Below, in pieces: positions 41,967-51,591 of a DNA stretch of 64,000 bases. The position numbers and the translations under genes are program-made. The notes under the pieces were generated by a model. It saw nothing but the letters and a program-made list of their open reading frames with translations, had not been told where the DNA came from and ran no database searches. This DNA comes from Flaviflagellibacter rhizophilus (lineage in GTDB: Bacteria > Pseudomonadota > Alphaproteobacteria > Rhizobiales > Methylopilaceae): assembly GCF_033898525.1 (NCBI RefSeq), contig NZ_JAXAFJ010000010.1, positions 41,572-105,571 of the forward strand, in the 5' to 3' direction. The stretch's first letter is position 1, and every line of letters starts with the position of its first letter.

Positions 41967-43736
41967 CTAGTCGGCGAAGGCCTCGGCGCGGGCGCGGTCG
42001 AGTTCGTCGGCATAACGCCGCACGGCATGGCTCTCGCTGAGCAGCCCCACACAGCGCAGGCCTGAGTCCACCACCGCCAGTTCCTCGGCCTCGGTGCGGT
42101 CGAAGACGGCGATAGCCTCCTTTACGGTCATGCCGGGGGTGACGACGTCGGATTGGCTGCGCAGCAGGTCACCGACCGTTCGGGCGCTCTCGTCGTCCGG
42201 AGAGAAGGCGTCGGGTAGATAGAGCACGCCCGCATACTGGCCGGTGCCGTTGACCGCGATCAGCCTCTCGGCGGACCCCAGCGGAAACGCCGCGCGGATC
42301 TCCTCAAGCGGCTGGTCCTCGCGGATGAGGGTGACACCGCGTTTCATCAGCCGCTCGACGGTGAGGTTCCTCAGCCAGCCGACATCGTGCGCGCTGCGGA
42401 TCGTCTCGCCGCGCAGATGCAGGCGCCATGTCGAGAAGGAGTAGCCGAACAGCTCCCGCACAGTGAGCCCGGAGACGATGGCGGCCGTGAGCGCCGCGCC
42501 GGTGATGACGTAGTCGCCGGTCATTTCCAGCACGAGGAACGTCATCGTCAACGGCCCGCCGACCACCGCGACGCCGAGCGCGCTCATCCCGATGACCGCC
42601 GAAACCAGCGGATCGAAGGGTATTGCGGGCAGGAGCCAGGCCACTGCCGCCGCGAACAGCTTCCCGAGCAGGGCGCCGAGGAACAACGACGCGAAGAACA
42701 GGCCGCCCCTGAAGCCGGACCCGAGCGAAACCGCGGACGCGACCGCCTTGAGTACGACCAGCACGGCGAGCCCGCCGACGGCGATGTGCGGCACCAGTTC
42801 GTGATGCAAGGCGGCGTGCCCGCTGGACAGCACCTGCGGGGAGATCAGCGCAAGACCGCCGACGATAAGCCCACCGAGCATCGGGCGCACCGCATCGGGC
42901 AGGCGGGTCGCCTTGAAACCTGCCTCGACGGTGCTGACGCCACGCATGATCGCGATGCCGAGCAGCCCGCACACCACGCCGAGCACGATGAACAGGCTGT
43001 ATTCCGCAGGGCCGGTCTGCGGGGCCAGCGTGAGGTGCAGCGGCACCGCGCCATAGCCGAGCGCCCGCACGGTGAGCGAAGCGCTGAGGGCCGCAGCCAT
43101 CACGGGCGCGGCGCCGGCAATGGAATAGGTGCCGATGATCAGTTCGAACGCATAGAACGCGCCTGTCAGCGGCGCGTCGAATGCAGCCGAGATGCCGGCC
43201 GCCGCCCCGGCACCCACCATGAGCCGCATATCGCTGCGCCGAAGCCGGAACCGCAGCCCCAGCTTGGAGGCAAGCGCGGAGCTGACCTGCGTGTAGGCCG
43301 CTTCGAGCCCAACGGACGCTCCGCAGGCATTGGACACCAGCGTCTGGACCGCAACCATGACACTGTCGGTGAACGACATGCGTCCGCCATGCAGCGCGTT
43401 CGCTTCGATGGGGTCGACCGCCGGGCGTGGGCGGGCGCGGCGGGAGAGCATGATGATGAGGCCCAGCACCAGACCGCCGCCCGCCGGGATCAGCGCCATC
43501 CAAGGGGTGGCCAGGACGCCTGAGCCGCTCAACCGGCTGTCGTCCGGCAAGCTGTAGAGAAAGCGCTGGATACCCCAGGCGGTCTGGCTGATGAGGGTGA
43601 CCACGCCGCCGCCAGCTACGCCGATGAGGGCCGCGAGGACGACCAGCGCAAGTTCCCGGCGCCGCACCAGCCCACGAAGGCGCGCCCACGTCTTCACCCA
43701 CGAAGAGGAGACGGGGCTCTGGCGTTTGGGCGTCAT
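41967..43736 (-). CDS. ClC chloride channel/transporter with CBS domains
   Basis: A 589-residue membrane protein with about 10-12 helices (residues about 25-440) and a C-terminal pair of CBS domains (about 455-585). ClC signatures are SVGLEAAYTQ, which holds the gating glutamate; GAGAAAGISAAFDAPLTGAF; and GSGFRGGLFFASLFLG, a variant of the anion-binding GxFxP motif. It moves chloride, or exchanges it for protons, across the inner membrane; the CBS domains may sense nucleotides. ATG 43736 has a GGGGGAGC site and starts a cytosolic basic segment; the upstream ATG would add five residues. Confidence 0.93.
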   Translation of the reverse strand: MTPKRQSPVSSSWVKTWARLRGLVRRRELALVVLAALIGVAGGGVVTLISQTAWGIQRFLYSLPDDSRLSGSGVLATPWMALIPAGGGLVLGLIIMLSRRARPRPAVDPIEANALHGGRMSFTDSVMVAVQTLVSNACGASVGLEAAYTQVSSALASKLGLRFRLRRSDMRLMVGAGAAAGISAAFDAPLTGAFYAFELIIGTYSIAGAAPVMAAALSASLTVRALGYGAVPLHLTLAPQTGPAEYSLFIVLGVVCGLLGIAIMRGVSTVEAGFKATRLPDAVRPMLGGLIVGGLALISPQVLSSGHAALHHELVPHIAVGGLAVLVVLKAVASAVSLGSGFRGGLFFASLFLGALLGKLFAAAVAWLLPAIPFDPLVSAVIGMSALGVAVVGGPLTMTFLVLEMTGDYVITGAALTAAIVSGLTVRELFGYSFSTWRLHLRGETIRSAHDVGWLRNLTVERLMKRGVTLIREDQPLEEIRAAFPLGSAERLIAVNGTGQYAGVLYLPDAFSPDDESARTVGDLLRSQSDVVTPGMTVKEAIAVFDRTEAEELAVVDSGLRCVGLLSESHAVRRYADELDRARAEAFAD

Positions 43737-43871
43737 GCTCCCCCCATACACCGGTCAGCCGCTGCCTGCCATCGCACCCGACTGGTGCAGTGAAGAGGTG
43801 ACCTGCAAAATGTCCGGTGTCCCATATCTATTCTTCCTGCTACAGAAAAGGCCGCACGTGGGAAGAAGTCG

Positions 43872-45128
43872 ATGCCGGGCATGCAGGTTCTAGGGCAGCG
43901 CTACGCCTTCGTAGTGCTCGGCGCGGTGTTTTGCTGCCTTCTGGTCTCGGCCGGCCTCCGCAGCACGCCCGGCGTCCTGATCCTGCCTCTGGAGCAAGGC
44001 TTCGGCTGGAGCCGGGACGTCGTCTCGCTGTCGGCCGCCATCGGGATCTTCCTGTACGGCCTCGTGGGACCGTTCGCCGCCGCGTTCATGGAACGCTACG
44101 GGCTGCGCCGAACGATCATGGGGGCGCTGTGCGTGATGGCCGGGTCCACCGCCGCATCCTCGCTGATGAGCGAGCCATGGCATCTCGTCCTGAGCTGGGG
44201 CGTTCTGTCGGGGCTCGGCTCCGGATGCCTTGCGCTGGTGCTCGGCGCAACCGTGGTGAACCGCTGGTTCGCCACCAATCGCGGGCTCATGATGGGCGTA
44301 CTTACCGCCAGCACGGCCAGCGGGACGCTCGTGTTCCTGCCGGCCTTGGCCGCTATCGCTGAGACCTATGGCTGGCAGGCGGTGGTGCTGACCATCGGGG
44401 CGGCTTGCGCGCTGCTGGTGCCCGTTGTTTTCCTGCTCGTTCCCGAGCGTCCCTACGATGTGGGGCTGGTTCCCTATGGTGCGGCCGGCGCTCCGCAGCC
44501 GCCCGAGCCCCGGACCGGACTGCTCGATCTTGCCGTGGGCAGCCTTGTCGTGGCCGCACGCACCCGCACCTTCTGGTACCTGTTCACGACCTTCTTCATC
44601 TGTGGTTTCACGACGAATGGCCTGGTGGGCACCCACCTCATTGCCTTCTGCGGCGACATGGGAATCTCCCAGATCCATGCGGCCAGCCTGCTGGCCCTGA
44701 TGGGTCTCTTCGATCTGGTGGGCACGACCCTTTCCGGCTGGCTGACGGACAGGTTCGATCCGCGCCGCCTGCTGTTCGTCTATTACGCCGTGCGGGGCCT
44801 ATCCCTCCTTTATCTGCCCTTCTCCGACTTCTCGGTGCAGGCGCTCACTGTCTTCGCCGTGTTCTATGGGCTGGACTGGATCGCGACAGTTCCGCCTACG
44901 CTGCGCCTGGCCTCGGAGAGGTTTGGTGACCAGCGCGCGCCCGTCATCTTCGGCTGGATCGTCGTCGGCCATCAGATCGGCGCCGCGTCCGCTGCGTATC
45001 TCGGCGGCTATATGCGCACCGTGCAGGGCAATTACTTCGACATGTTCCTGCTGGCTGGCGCGACCGCCGTATTCGCCGCCTTTGTCGCTCTGCTGGTGCG
45101 CCGCGAAAATCTGCCAAAGCCTGCCTAG
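43872..45128 (+). CDS. MFS transporter
   Basis: A 418-residue major facilitator superfamily protein with about 12 membrane helices. Typical MFS features are the motif-A-like FMERYGLRRTIMG and LTDRFDPRRLLF loops and a large central loop around residues 190-225. The pattern resembles monocarboxylate/oxalate-type transporters, but the substrate is unknown. It is divergent from the ClC gene across about 135 bases. ATG 43872 or 43881 could be the start. No operon partner is apparent; the DUF4112 gene follows after 74 bases. Confidence 0.88.
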   Translation: MPGMQVLGQRYAFVVLGAVFCCLLVSAGLRSTPGVLILPLEQGFGWSRDVVSLSAAIGIFLYGLVGPFAAAFMERYGLRRTIMGALCVMAGSTAASSLMSEPWHLVLSWGVLSGLGSGCLALVLGATVVNRWFATNRGLMMGVLTASTASGTLVFLPALAAIAETYGWQAVVLTIGAACALLVPVVFLLVPERPYDVGLVPYGAAGAPQPPEPRTGLLDLAVGSLVVAARTRTFWYLFTTFFICGFTTNGLVGTHLIAFCGDMGISQIHAASLLALMGLFDLVGTTLSGWLTDRFDPRRLLFVYYAVRGLSLLYLPFSDFSVQALTVFAVFYGLDWIATVPPTLRLASERFGDQRAPVIFGWIVVGHQIGAASAAYLGGYMRTVQGNYFDMFLLAGATAVFAAFVALLVRRENLPKPA

Positions 45129-45202
45129 GCGCGCAAAATCCTTTGCGCAGCCATTGTTCCCGCTGAAGGCCGGGCCATCTGATTTCTCGTTGAGGAGAGA
45201 CG

Positions 45203-45592
45203 ATGATGGTGGCTGCAGCGACAGGTGCGATCCCGGGTTCGAAACTGAGCGGAAAGGCGGAGCGCCTTGCCCGCATCAACCGGCTCTCGCGCATCATGGA
45301 CAGTGCCTTCGCCATTCCCGGGACGCGCATCCGGCTGGGCGCGGACACCCTGATCGGGCTGGCCCCCGGCGTCGGCGATCTCGTGACGCAGGCCGTGTCG
45401 GCCTACATCATCTACGAGGCGCACCGTCTGGGAATACCGAAGCACAAGCTGCTCAGGATGGGCGGTAATCTTCTGGTCGACACCGTCATCGGCGCCGTGC
45501 CGCTGCTGGGCGATATCGGCGACATGTTCTTCCGGGCGAACAACCGCAACATGCGCATCATCCGCGAACATCTGGAGACGCTGCCGGACTAA
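45203..45592 (+). CDS. DUF4112 family protein
   Basis: A 129-residue protein of the DUF4112 family. The pattern DSAFAIPGTRIRLGADTLIG, then GLAPGVGDLVTQAVSAYI, and later VDTVIGAVPLLGDIGDMFFRANNRN, is diagnostic. The Gly-rich hydrophobic stretches probably associate with membrane. Function is unknown. The start ATG has GAGGAGAG, a strong ribosome site. Its stop overlaps the stop of the convergent hisE gene by four bases. Confidence 0.9.
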   Translation: MMVAAATGAIPGSKLSGKAERLARINRLSRIMDSAFAIPGTRIRLGADTLIGLAPGVGDLVTQAVSAYIIYEAHRLGIPKHKLLRMGGNLLVDTVIGAVPLLGDIGDMFFRANNRNMRIIREHLETLPD

Positions 45593-45912
45593 TCCTCGGC
45601 GGCGTGCTTCGGGAGCTTCTCGCAGATGCCGTAGAGGCGCTCGCGCCGGTCCATCTCAGCCCAGACGTCCTCCGGCTTCACGTCCAGCGCCGTCCATAGC
45701 ACCGTGAGGTTGTAGATCAGGTCGACGCTCTCCAGTATGACGGCATCGCGGTCCCGCACCACCGCGTCCAGCGCGACCTCTACGGCCTCCTCCGCCAGCT
45801 TCTTGGCCATCTTCGGCACGCCGTCATTGATGAGCTTCGCCGTCCGCGAACGGGGCTCCTTCGTCGGGCAGGCAAGAATGGCTTCGTAGAGCCGGGAGAT
45901 AGGATCGGTCAT
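45589..45912 (-). CDS. hisE: Phosphoribosyl-ATP diphosphatase
   Basis: A 107-residue enzyme of histidine synthesis that removes pyrophosphate from phosphoribosyl-ATP. The MazG-like helical signature KLAEEAVEVALDAVV with its acidic metal ligands, preceded by KLINDGVPKMAKK, is clear, and the later ESVDLIYNLTVLW is typical. In many alphaproteobacteria hisE sits with hisF; here it is alone, with no other his gene in view. It is convergent with the DUF4112 gene. The start has only a weak ribosome site (ataaacc region upstream on the other strand). Confidence 0.93.
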   Translation of the reverse strand: MTDPISRLYEAILACPTKEPRSRTAKLINDGVPKMAKKLAEEAVEVALDAVVRDRDAVILESVDLIYNLTVLWTALDVKPEDVWAEMDRRERLYGICEKLPKHAAED

Positions 45913-46110
45913 GGCGGCATAAACCTAAAGAACGGCCTACTGCCTAGGCCATACATACGTGATTAGAAAGAGCACCAGCGTACAGAGCTCAACAAAAACG
46001 CAGGCAGAACAAACAGCTTCATCAAGTCAGTCGCGCCTCATGCGGGAGTTTGATAAAGAACGCAGGTGCTCGCCCATTCGCGCGCTGCACCGTAACCAGC
46101 AAAGGACCCG

Positions 46111-47433
46111 ATGCCCGTCTTTGAAATCGTGATCATCCTCGCGTTGATCATCCTGAATGGCTTTTTCGCCATGTCGGAATTGGCCGTGGTTTCATCCCGG
46201 CAAGCACGTCTTCAAGGGCTGGCAAGAGACGGGGATGTAAGGGCCGCACGGGCGCTCAAGCTCGCGGAAGATCCCAGCCGGTTCCTCTCGGCGGTCCAGA
46301 TCGGCATCACGCTCATCGGCATCCTGACCGGCGCGTTCGGCGGCGCCACCATCGCGGAACGCCTCTCGGGCTGGCTGTCGCAATTTCCGGCCATTGCCGC
46401 CTACAGCAATCCCATTTCGGTGGCGGTCGTCGTCATCATCATCACCTATCTGTCGTTGATCCTCGGCGAACTCGTGCCCAAGCGCATCGCGCTGGCCGCG
46501 CCCGAGAAGATCGCCATGATGGTGTCGGGCCCGCTCCTCATCGTCGCCAAGGTGGCAAAGCCCTTCGTCTCGCTGCTCAGCGTCTCCGGCAGTGGCGTGC
46601 TGGCGCTGCTCGGCATCAAGGAAACCGACAAGGAGCAGGTGACCGAAGAAGAGGTCCGCACGGTTATCGCCGAAGGAACTGCCTCCGGCGTCATCGATCC
46701 GGTGGAGCGCGCCATGCTGGAAGGCGTGCTGCGCCTGGCAGACCGCCCGATCCGCGCCATCATGGTTCCGCGTCCCGACATCGTCTGGATCGACATGGAT
46801 GATCCGGAAGAGCAGATCCGCCATGAACTCGTCACCGGAACCGCGTCTCGTGTGGTGGTGGCCAAGGGCGGGAACATCGACGAACCGCTCGGCGTGGTCC
46901 GCAAGAAGGACCTGCTGGCGCAGATGCTGCGCGGAGAGCCGCTCGACATCCCGTCCTGCATGGTCCAGCCGCTCTACGTGCCGGAGGGCATCTCGGTCCT
47001 GACGCTGCTCAACATGTTCAAGACCCAGCCGGCCCATCTCGCCATCGTGGTCGACGAGTTCGGCTCCGTGGAGGGCCTTGTCACGCCCACCGACGTTCTG
47101 GAAGCGATCGCAGGCGACTTCATCCATGGCAGCATGGGCGAGGTGCCCGAGATCCTGCCGCGCGGTGACGGCTCTTACCTCGTCGATGGTGCTGCTTCGC
47201 TCGACTCCATCAAGGAGACATTCGGCATCAAGATGCGGGAGGAGGATGACTTCCACACCGTCGCAGGCCTGGTGCTCGACGCCCTTGGGCGCATTCCGGA
47301 AACGGGCGAACGCCTTCAGATCGGCACCTGGTCGGTCGAAGTCGTTGATATGGACGGGCGGCGCATCGACAAGCTGCTGTTCTCGCCATTGACCCATGCG
47401 AACGAAGGCCTTCCGGCAATTCCGGAGGCCTGA
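46111..47433 (+). CDS. CNNM/CorC-type protein (DUF21, CBS, CorC-HlyC)
   Basis: A 440-residue membrane protein of the CNNM/CorC family, often annotated as hemolysin. A DUF21 domain with four membrane helices occupies about residues 1-190 (ending with PKRIALAAPEK). A CBS pair follows at about 205-330 (IMVPRPDIVWIDMDD; HLAIVVDEFGSVEGLVTPTD). The C-terminal CorC/HlyC domain (about 345-430) contains VDGAASLDSI and TVAGLVLDALGRIPETGE. Family members are linked to magnesium or cobalt efflux. It is preceded by a 198-base AT-richer gap, the largest in this part, in which I see only a 6-bp inverted repeat near 45937. Confidence 0.92.
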   Translation: MPVFEIVIILALIILNGFFAMSELAVVSSRQARLQGLARDGDVRAARALKLAEDPSRFLSAVQIGITLIGILTGAFGGATIAERLSGWLSQFPAIAAYSNPISVAVVVIIITYLSLILGELVPKRIALAAPEKIAMMVSGPLLIVAKVAKPFVSLLSVSGSGVLALLGIKETDKEQVTEEEVRTVIAEGTASGVIDPVERAMLEGVLRLADRPIRAIMVPRPDIVWIDMDDPEEQIRHELVTGTASRVVVAKGGNIDEPLGVVRKKDLLAQMLRGEPLDIPSCMVQPLYVPEGISVLTLLNMFKTQPAHLAIVVDEFGSVEGLVTPTDVLEAIAGDFIHGSMGEVPEILPRGDGSYLVDGAASLDSIKETFGIKMREEDDFHTVAGLVLDALGRIPETGERLQIGTWSVEVVDMDGRRIDKLLFSPLTHANEGLPAIPEA

Positions 47434-47597
47434 CGGACTTGCCTAGGAACTGGGCAGCGCCTGCGCTCCGATTGTGCTTGTGCCGCCTCGCCTACCTTTT
47501 AATCTATGTAGATGCACGGTCCTGTTGCGGCCGTGCGCCCGCCGGTTGAACCCTCCTGCCCCGGACGCGTTATCTCCATCATGATCAGGCAGCCAGA

Positions 47598-49022
47598 ATG
47601 AGCACAGGGATCGGCTTCGATGAAATGTCGGCCCATGGCGGCAACTGCCGAGATCCCTACAAGGTGCTGCAGGACTGGCTGAAAACAGCTCCGCCCGAAC
47701 TTCTCGAGGGCCGTCGGCAAGAGGCGGAGCTGATGTTCCGCCGGGTGGGCATCACCTTCGCGGTCTATGGGGAGACGGAGGGCGAGGAGCGCCTGATCCC
47801 GTTCGACATCATTCCCCGCATCCTCACGAGCGAGGAATGGGGCCGCCTGGCGCGGGGACTGGAGCAGCGTGTGCGCGCGCTGAACCTGTTCCTGAAGGAT
47901 GTCTACGGCGCACGGGAGATCCTGAAGGCAGGCATCGTCCCGGAGGATCTGGTTTTCCAGAACCCGTATTACCGCCCCCAGATGAACGGCATCACGACTT
48001 CGGGTGACGTGTTCGTGCAGGTGGCAGGGGTGGACGTGGTGCGCACCGACGACCACGACTTCTACGTTCTCGAGGACAATCTGCGCACGCCGTCGGGCGT
48101 GTCCTACATGCTCGAAGGCCGCGAGGTGATGATGCGGCTGTTCCCGGACCTCATGCAGCAGCAGCGTGTGCTGCCCATCGAAAATTACCCGAACGAGTTG
48201 CTGGCCACCCTGAAGTCCATGGCCCCTCCCGGCGCGCCGGCGGACCCGAGCGTGGTGCTGCTGACGCCCGGCTCCCTGAACAGCGCCTATTACGAGCACT
48301 CCTTCCTCGCCGACCGGCTGGGCATCACGCTTGTCGAGGGCCGCGATCTCCTGGTGCGGGAGGACGTCGTCTATATGCGCACCACGCAGGGGCCGCAGCG
48401 CGTCGACGTTATCTACAGCCGCATCGACGACGATTTCCTGGACCCGCTGACGTTCCGTCCCGATTCCGGCCTCGGCGCTCCGGGGCTGATCGACGCCTAC
48501 CGCGCTGGGAAGGTCACGATCTGCAACGCGCCCGGCACAGGCGTCGCCGACGACAAGGCCATCTACTCCTACGTGCCAGACATCATCCGGTTCTTCCTGA
48601 AGGAGGAGCCACTGCTGAAGAACGTGCCGACCTGGCGCTGCCGGGAGCCGGAGAGCCTGGCCTATGTTCTGGAGCGACTGGACGAATTGGTCGTCAAGGA
48701 AGTCCACGGCTCCGGCGGCTATGGCATGCTCGTCGGCCCGCATGCGACGGCGGAGCAGCGCGAGGACTTCCGCCAGCGCATCCTCGCCAATCCGGCAAAC
48801 TACATCGCGCAGCCCACGCTCTCGCTGTCCACCTGTCCCGTCTTCGCGGATGGCGGCCTTGCGCCCCGGCACGTCGATCTCCGCCCGTTCGTTCTGACGG
48901 GCCGCAACGGTGTCACCATCGTGCCCGGCGGGCTGACCCGCGTGGCGCTGAAGCAGGGCTCGCTGGTGGTGAACTCCAGCCAGGGCGGCGGGACCAAGGA
49001 CACATGGGTGCTGAGCGAATGA
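47598..49022 (+). CDS. Circularly permuted ATP-grasp protein of the Anbu cluster
   Basis: A 474-residue protein of the circularly permuted type 2 ATP-grasp family. The conserved blocks RRQEAELMFRRVGITFAVYG, NPYYRPQMNGI, EDNLRTPSGVSYMLE and VVKEVHGSGGYGMLVGP are clear. Such proteins are predicted to join an amino acid or peptide to another group using ATP, but no reaction has been shown. It is the first of four genes in one direction (alpha-E, transglutaminase, Anbu), a known conserved set. The start ATG at 47598 has a weak ribosome site (ccagaATG). Confidence 0.92.
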   Translation: MSTGIGFDEMSAHGGNCRDPYKVLQDWLKTAPPELLEGRRQEAELMFRRVGITFAVYGETEGEERLIPFDIIPRILTSEEWGRLARGLEQRVRALNLFLKDVYGAREILKAGIVPEDLVFQNPYYRPQMNGITTSGDVFVQVAGVDVVRTDDHDFYVLEDNLRTPSGVSYMLEGREVMMRLFPDLMQQQRVLPIENYPNELLATLKSMAPPGAPADPSVVLLTPGSLNSAYYEHSFLADRLGITLVEGRDLLVREDVVYMRTTQGPQRVDVIYSRIDDDFLDPLTFRPDSGLGAPGLIDAYRAGKVTICNAPGTGVADDKAIYSYVPDIIRFFLKEEPLLKNVPTWRCREPESLAYVLERLDELVVKEVHGSGGYGMLVGPHATAEQREDFRQRILANPANYIAQPTLSLSTCPVFADGGLAPRHVDLRPFVLTGRNGVTIVPGGLTRVALKQGSLVVNSSQGGGTKDTWVLSE

Positions 49023-49044
49023 TACCCCTGCCTCCGGACCTGCC

Positions 49045-49989
49045 ATGCTGAGCCGCGACGCCGACAGCCTCTACTGGCTCGCCCGCTATGTGGAGCGCGC
49101 GGAGAACACCGCCCGCGTGCTCGATGTCGCGAGCCGTCTTGCATCCATGCCGGTGTCCTACGCCGCCGGCCACGGCAATGAATGGGAGTCCGCGCTTCTC
49201 ACCGCGAGCGCGTCCGAACTGTTCCGCGAAGCCTATGGCGAAGTGACGCCCGAGCGGGTGATCGAATTCCTGGCCGTGTCCGACGCCAATCCATCCAGCA
49301 TCCGCCGCTGCCTCGAAACGGCGCGGCAGAACGCCCGTGCGGTCCGGGGTTCGCTGACCTCCGAGATGTGGGACGCCATCAACGGCTCATGGCTCGATAT
49401 GCGCAAGTTCAAGGCGCGCGACTTCCGCCTCGAGGCCCTGCCGACCTTCCTGAACTGGGTGAAGGAGGCCTCGCTGCGCTTCGACGGCTCCGCCATGCGC
49501 ACCATGCTGCGCGACGATGCGCACTGGTTCAGCCGTCTCGGCGTCTATATCGAGCGCGCGGACAACACGGCGCGCGTGCTGGACGTGAAGTACCATGTGC
49601 TGCTGCCGCGCGAGGCCCATGTCGGCGGAGCCATCGATTATTACCAATGGGCGGCCATCCTGCGCTCGGTGTCCGCGCTCGTCAGCTATCAATGGGTCTA
49701 TCACCAGAACCTGAAGCCCTGGCTGGTGGCGGATTTCCTGATCCTGCGCGGGGAAATGCCGCGATCGCTGGCCGCCTGCTATGCCGCGCTGTCCAACCAC
49801 CTGGACGACCTCTCCCGCGCCTATGGCACGGCGGGGCCCTCGCAGAAGCTGGCGCGGCAGGTGCATGCGCGCCTGGAGCAGGGAAAGATCGAGGACATCT
49901 TCCAGGGCGGGTTGCACGAATTCCTGCAGGACTTCCTGGCCGACAACAACCGTCTCGGCGCAGCCATCGCCGAGCAATACCTGCACTGA
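49045..49989 (+). CDS. Alpha-E domain protein of the Anbu cluster
   Basis: A 314-residue all-alpha protein of the alpha-E family. The two related blocks LYWLARYVERAENTARVLDV near the start and HWFSRLGVYIERADNTARVL in the middle are the family hallmark, with repeated Glu/Arg pairs. Its role is unknown; it always travels with the ATP-grasp protein upstream and probably forms a complex with it. It starts 22 bases after the ATP-grasp stop and is followed by the transglutaminase after one base. Confidence 0.92.
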   Translation: MLSRDADSLYWLARYVERAENTARVLDVASRLASMPVSYAAGHGNEWESALLTASASELFREAYGEVTPERVIEFLAVSDANPSSIRRCLETARQNARAVRGSLTSEMWDAINGSWLDMRKFKARDFRLEALPTFLNWVKEASLRFDGSAMRTMLRDDAHWFSRLGVYIERADNTARVLDVKYHVLLPREAHVGGAIDYYQWAAILRSVSALVSYQWVYHQNLKPWLVADFLILRGEMPRSLAACYAALSNHLDDLSRAYGTAGPSQKLARQVHARLEQGKIEDIFQGGLHEFLQDFLADNNRLGAAIAEQYLH

Positions 49990-49990
49990 C

Positions 49991-50809
49991 ATGCGCATCC
50001 GCATCACGCACGACACCGTGTACCGCTACAGCACGCCCGTGCGCGCGCTCATCCAGGTGCTGCGGATGTCGCCGCTCCACCACGAAGGGCAGTTCGTCGC
50101 GCGCTGGGACGTGAGGGCCGAAGGCGACCTGCGGCTGAAGCGGCGCGAGGACTGGTACGGCAACACCGTGCATGCCCTGAGCATGGCCGGGCCGGTGAAT
50201 GAAATCTGCCTGCGCGCGACCGGCGAGGTGGAGACCGAGGACACCAGCGGCGTGATGCGCCGGACCGTGGAGCGCTTCCCGCCGGCCCTGTTCCTGCGAG
50301 GCACGCGGCTGACGGAATCCGACGCCGAACTGGCGGCGTTCGCGGCGGACACCGTCAGCGGGATAAGCGATCCCCTTGAACGTATGCATGCGCTGATGGG
50401 TGCGCTGCACTCCCGGATGGCGTTCGACACCGGCGCCACCGATGTGGTGACCACGGCGGGTGAAGCCTTCAAGTCCGGCCATGGCGTCTGCCAGGACTTC
50501 ACCCACATCTTCCTCGCCGCCGCGCGAGGGCTCGGCATCCCGGCCCGCTACGTCTCCGGATATCTCTACAAGCCCGACGAGGAAGAACAGGAAGCCACCC
50601 ATGCGTGGACGGAGGCCCATATTCTCGGCCTCGGCTGGACGGCCTTCGATCCCACCAACGGCATCTGCACGACCGATGGTTATGTGAGGGTGGCCGTCGG
50701 GCTCGATTATCTCGACTGCGCGCCGGTGCGTGGATCCTTCAAGGGCGCGACGGTCGAGAACATGAGCGTGCACCTCAAGATCACGAGCGCGGCCCGGTCC
50801 CGGACCTGA
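49991..50809 (+). CDS. Transglutaminase-like cysteine peptidase of the Anbu cluster
   Basis: A 272-residue protein. The N-terminal beta domain opens with ITHDTVYRYSTPVRALIQVL and RMSPLHHEGQ. The transglutaminase-like core has the catalytic Cys in GHGVCQDFTHIFLAAARGLG, His in EATHAWTEAHILGLGWTAFDP and Asp in the same segment. It has no signal peptide, so it would be a cytosolic peptidase or peptide ligase. It follows the alpha-E gene by one base and precedes Anbu by 35 bases. Confidence 0.93.
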   Translation: MRIRITHDTVYRYSTPVRALIQVLRMSPLHHEGQFVARWDVRAEGDLRLKRREDWYGNTVHALSMAGPVNEICLRATGEVETEDTSGVMRRTVERFPPALFLRGTRLTESDAELAAFAADTVSGISDPLERMHALMGALHSRMAFDTGATDVVTTAGEAFKSGHGVCQDFTHIFLAAARGLGIPARYVSGYLYKPDEEEQEATHAWTEAHILGLGWTAFDPTNGICTTDGYVRVAVGLDYLDCAPVRGSFKGATVENMSVHLKITSAARSRT

Positions 50810-50844
50810 TAGAAGCGCCGAAAAGATCGGGTGGGGGACGCGTC

Positions 50845-51591
50845 ATGACCTATTGCGTGGGCATTCTCGTGCACAACGGGCTGGTGATGATCGCCGACAC
50901 CCGCACCAATGCGGGCATCGACAACATCGCCACCTTCCGCAAGCTGCACGTGTTCGAGATGCCGGGCGAGCGCGCGATAGGGCTGGCCACCAGCGGCAAT
51001 CTCTCGGTGAGCCAGTCGGTGCTCTCCGTCCTCGAAGAGGGCATCGCCAATCCCGAAACCGGGCAGGTCGAGACGCTCTACAACGTCCAGAACATGTTCC
51101 AGGCCGCCCACCTTGTGGGGCGCGCCATCCGCCGGGTGTTCGAGGTGGATGGCGCATCCCTGGAGCAGCACGGCCTGCGCTTCGACATCAAGGTGCTGCT
51201 GGGCGGGCAGATCGGGCACACGCCCATGCGGCTGTTCCACGTCTATTCCGAAGGCAATGCCATAGAGGCCACGGTGGACACGCCGTTCCTGCAGATCGGC
51301 GAGCCGAAATACGGCAAGCCGATCCTCGACCGCGCGATGTCCCACGAGGTGGATATCCGCGACGCGCTGAAGATCGGCCTGATCTCCATGGACTCCACGC
51401 TGCAATCCAATCTCAGCGTGGGCCTGCCCGTCGATGTCTTCGTCGCGCAGCGGGATGAGCTCAAGGCTGCCGTGCGCTGCCGCATTACGGAACAGGACGC
51501 CTACTTCCGCGACCTTCGCGAGCGGTGGTCGTCCGCACTGCGGGCCGCGCACCAGTCGATCCCGCATCCGCCCTACATCGAGAACATCTGA
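50845..51591 (+). CDS. Anbu proteasome-like peptidase
   Basis: A 248-residue member of the Anbu (ancestral beta subunit) family, a relative of HslV and the proteasome beta subunit. Thr2, exposed after removal of Met1, is the expected nucleophile in MTYCVGILVHNGLVM, followed by IADTRTNAG and the family's AIGLATSGNL. It lacks an ATPase partner here, which is normal for Anbu. The start has a GGGGGA site. Its stop lies directly before the end of a convergent hydrolase. With the three genes upstream it forms the conserved cluster whose biological role is still undefined. Confidence 0.93.
   Translation: MTYCVGILVHNGLVMIADTRTNAGIDNIATFRKLHVFEMPGERAIGLATSGNLSVSQSVLSVLEEGIANPETGQVETLYNVQNMFQAAHLVGRAIRRVFEVDGASLEQHGLRFDIKVLLGGQIGHTPMRLFHVYSEGNAIEATVDTPFLQIGEPKYGKPILDRAMSHEVDIRDALKIGLISMDSTLQSNLSVGLPVDVFVAQRDELKAAVRCRITEQDAYFRDLRERWSSALRAAHQSIPHPPYIENI

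Noticed and set aside
47514..47536. GCACGG/CCGTGC inverted repeat before the ATP-grasp gene
   Set aside because: Only six base pairs around an 11-base loop with no T run; too weak to call a terminator or operator.
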